Position numbers and translations under genes: made by a program. The notes under the pieces are model-generated. The model ran no database searches and was not told the origin of the DNA. It saw only the letters and a list, made by a program, of their open reading frames with translations. From contig NZ_JAGQFT020000007.1 in the NCBI RefSeq assembly GCF_018122625.2, forward strand, positions 62,001 to 126,000: a stretch of 64,000 nucleotides of DNA, in the 5' to 3' direction. Shown in pieces: positions 63,128-64,000 of this stretch. The stretch comes from Coralloluteibacterium stylophorae (GTDB lineage: Bacteria; Pseudomonadota; Gammaproteobacteria; Xanthomonadales; Xanthomonadaceae). Positions within the stretch are counted from its first letter, which is position 1; every line of letters starts with the position of its first letter.

Positions 63128-63684
63128 ACGTCGTCGAGACCGCCTTGCCCGGCTGCCTGATCGTCGAGCCCAGGGTCTTCGGCGACGCCCGCGGCTTCTT
63201 CCTGGAAAGCTGGAACCGCGAGCGCTATGCCCCGCACGGGATCGGGCCCGACTTCGTGCAGTCCAACCTGTCGCGCTCGGCGCGAGGCGTGCTGCGCGGC
63301 CTGCATTACCAGTGGCCCAACCCGCAGGGCAAGCTGGTCAGCGTGCTCGAGGGCGAGGTGTTCGACGTGGCGGTGGACATCCGCCGCGGCTCGCCAACCT
63401 TCGGCCGCTGGGCAGGCGTCATGCTGTCGGCCGAGAACAAGCGCCAGTTCTGGATCCCCGAGGGCTTCGCCCACGGCTTCGTCGCGCTGAGCGAGCACGC
63501 GCTGTTCGCCTACATGTGCACCGCACCCTACGACGCCACCGCCGATGCCAACGTGGCCTGGAACGACGGCGCCATCGGCATCGACTGGCCGGTGAGCGAC
63601 CCGGTGCTGTCGGCGAAGGATGCCGCCGCCCCGCTGCTTGCCGACATCCCGGAATCGCGGCTGCCGACGTTCCCGGGAGCCTGA
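63124..63684 (+). CDS. rmlC: dTDP-4-dehydrorhamnose 3,5-epimerase
   Basis: A 186-residue cupin enzyme. Motifs: [20 protein letters not shown], the catalytic His in [16 protein letters not shown], the Tyr region in [10 protein letters not shown] and [12 protein letters not shown]. It overlaps rmlA by 4 bases (ATGA). Confidence 0.97.
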   Translation: MNVVETALPGCLIVEPRVFGDARGFFLESWNRERYAPHGIGPDFVQSNLSRSARGVLRGLHYQWPNPQGKLVSVLEGEVFDVAVDIRRGSPTFGRWAGVMLSAENKRQFWIPEGFAHGFVALSEHALFAYMCTAPYDATADANVAWNDGAIGIDWPVSDPVLSAKDAAAPLLADIPESRLPTFPGA

Positions 63685-63687
63685 GCG

Positions 63688-64000
63688 ATGCGCATCCTCC
63701 TGATCGGCGCCAACGGCCAGGTCGGCTACTGCCTGCACCGCAGCCTCGTGGGCCTCGGCGAGATCATCCCCACCACCCGCAGCGGCCGCCTGCCCGGCGG
63801 CGCCCCCTGCGAGGTCGCGGACCTGGATCGTCCGGAGACGCTCGCAACGCTGGTCGAACGCGTGGCGCCGGACCTGATCGTCAATGCCGCGGCCTATACC
63901 GCGGTCGACAAGGCCGAATCCGATCGCGACGCGGCCTTCCGTGCCAATGCGGAATCGGTCGGCGCGCTCGCCGCGGCCTGCGCCGCACGCGGCGCGCGCC
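63688..64000 (+). CDS. rmlD: dTDP-4-dehydrorhamnose reductase, N-terminal part
   Basis: The last gene is cut by the window edge; 104 residues are present. The NAD(P)-binding start ILLIGANGQVGYCL and VAPDLIVNAAAYTAVDKAES are typical of RmlD, the final enzyme of dTDP-L-rhamnose synthesis. It starts 3 bases after rmlC. Confidence 0.95.
   Translation, partial: MRILLIGANGQVGYCLHRSLVGLGEIIPTTRSGRLPGGAPCEVADLDRPETLATLVERVAPDLIVNAAAYTAVDKAESDRDAAFRANAESVGALAAACAARGAR

Overview
The window comes from a high-GC gammaproteobacterium, most likely of the Xanthomonadaceae/Lysobacteraceae (Xanthomonas, Lysobacter, Luteimonas and relatives). This rests on the gene order of the type II secretion operon (gspE-F-G-H-I-J-K-L-M-N-D, the Xanthomonas xps order, with a lipoprotein secretin at the end), on an O-antigen-type locus that begins at etfBA and continues through a CoA-transferase pair into rmlBACD, and on GTAG-headed REP-like repeats. 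The genome assignment is inference. No rRNA, tRNA, CRISPR array, transposase or phage gene was found.

Layout. 1-1151: the tail of an unknown gene and a LacI regulator. 1195-13781 (minus): an 11-gene type II secretion operon followed without a break by two family 2 glycosyltransferase-like genes. 13918-15774 (minus): a secreted subtilisin-like protease, a plausible client of that secretion system. 15887-23620 (minus): a 2577-residue trimeric autotransporter adhesin with three nearly identical 0.9-kb internal repeats. An AraC-family regulator (23962-24966) lies directly upstream of it. 25345-29211: purL. 29386-31288: dsbC and xerD. 31337-34015: an RDD membrane protein and lptG/lptF. 34170-39174: pepA-holC-valS, divergent from lptFG as in E. 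coli. 39419-41048: rimI, a holD-like gene and pssA. 41232-44222: two DUF4124 proteins, proS and an H-NS-like protein. 44317-46618: a ThrE-type exporter and an EamA transporter. 46632-50158: a four-gene MCE/Mla-type lipid transport operon. 50469-52483: alkB and an amidase-like gene. 52645-57274: ETF-ubiquinone oxidoreductase, etfB, etfA and an unusual nitroreductase-domain protein. 57310-60979: a flippase-like membrane protein, a polysaccharide pyruvyl transferase-like protein and a CoA-transferase pair. 61179-64000: rmlB, rmlA, rmlC and the start of rmlD.

Much of the window concerns the cell envelope: the secretion apparatus and a likely substrate, a giant adhesin with its own candidate regulator, LPS export (LptFG), phospholipid synthesis (PssA) and transport (MCE operon), and dTDP-rhamnose synthesis for O-antigen. 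The remainder is core housekeeping.

The least ordinary features are the homogenised repeats in the adhesin, the glycosyltransferase pair fused to the secretion operon, the three-gene insertion next to etfA in the O-antigen locus, an amidase homologue without its catalytic lysine, and two families of dispersed intergenic repeats. One repeat family interrupts the secretion operon, and the other supplies stop codons to two convergent genes. All calls were made by reading the sequence; no database search was possible.
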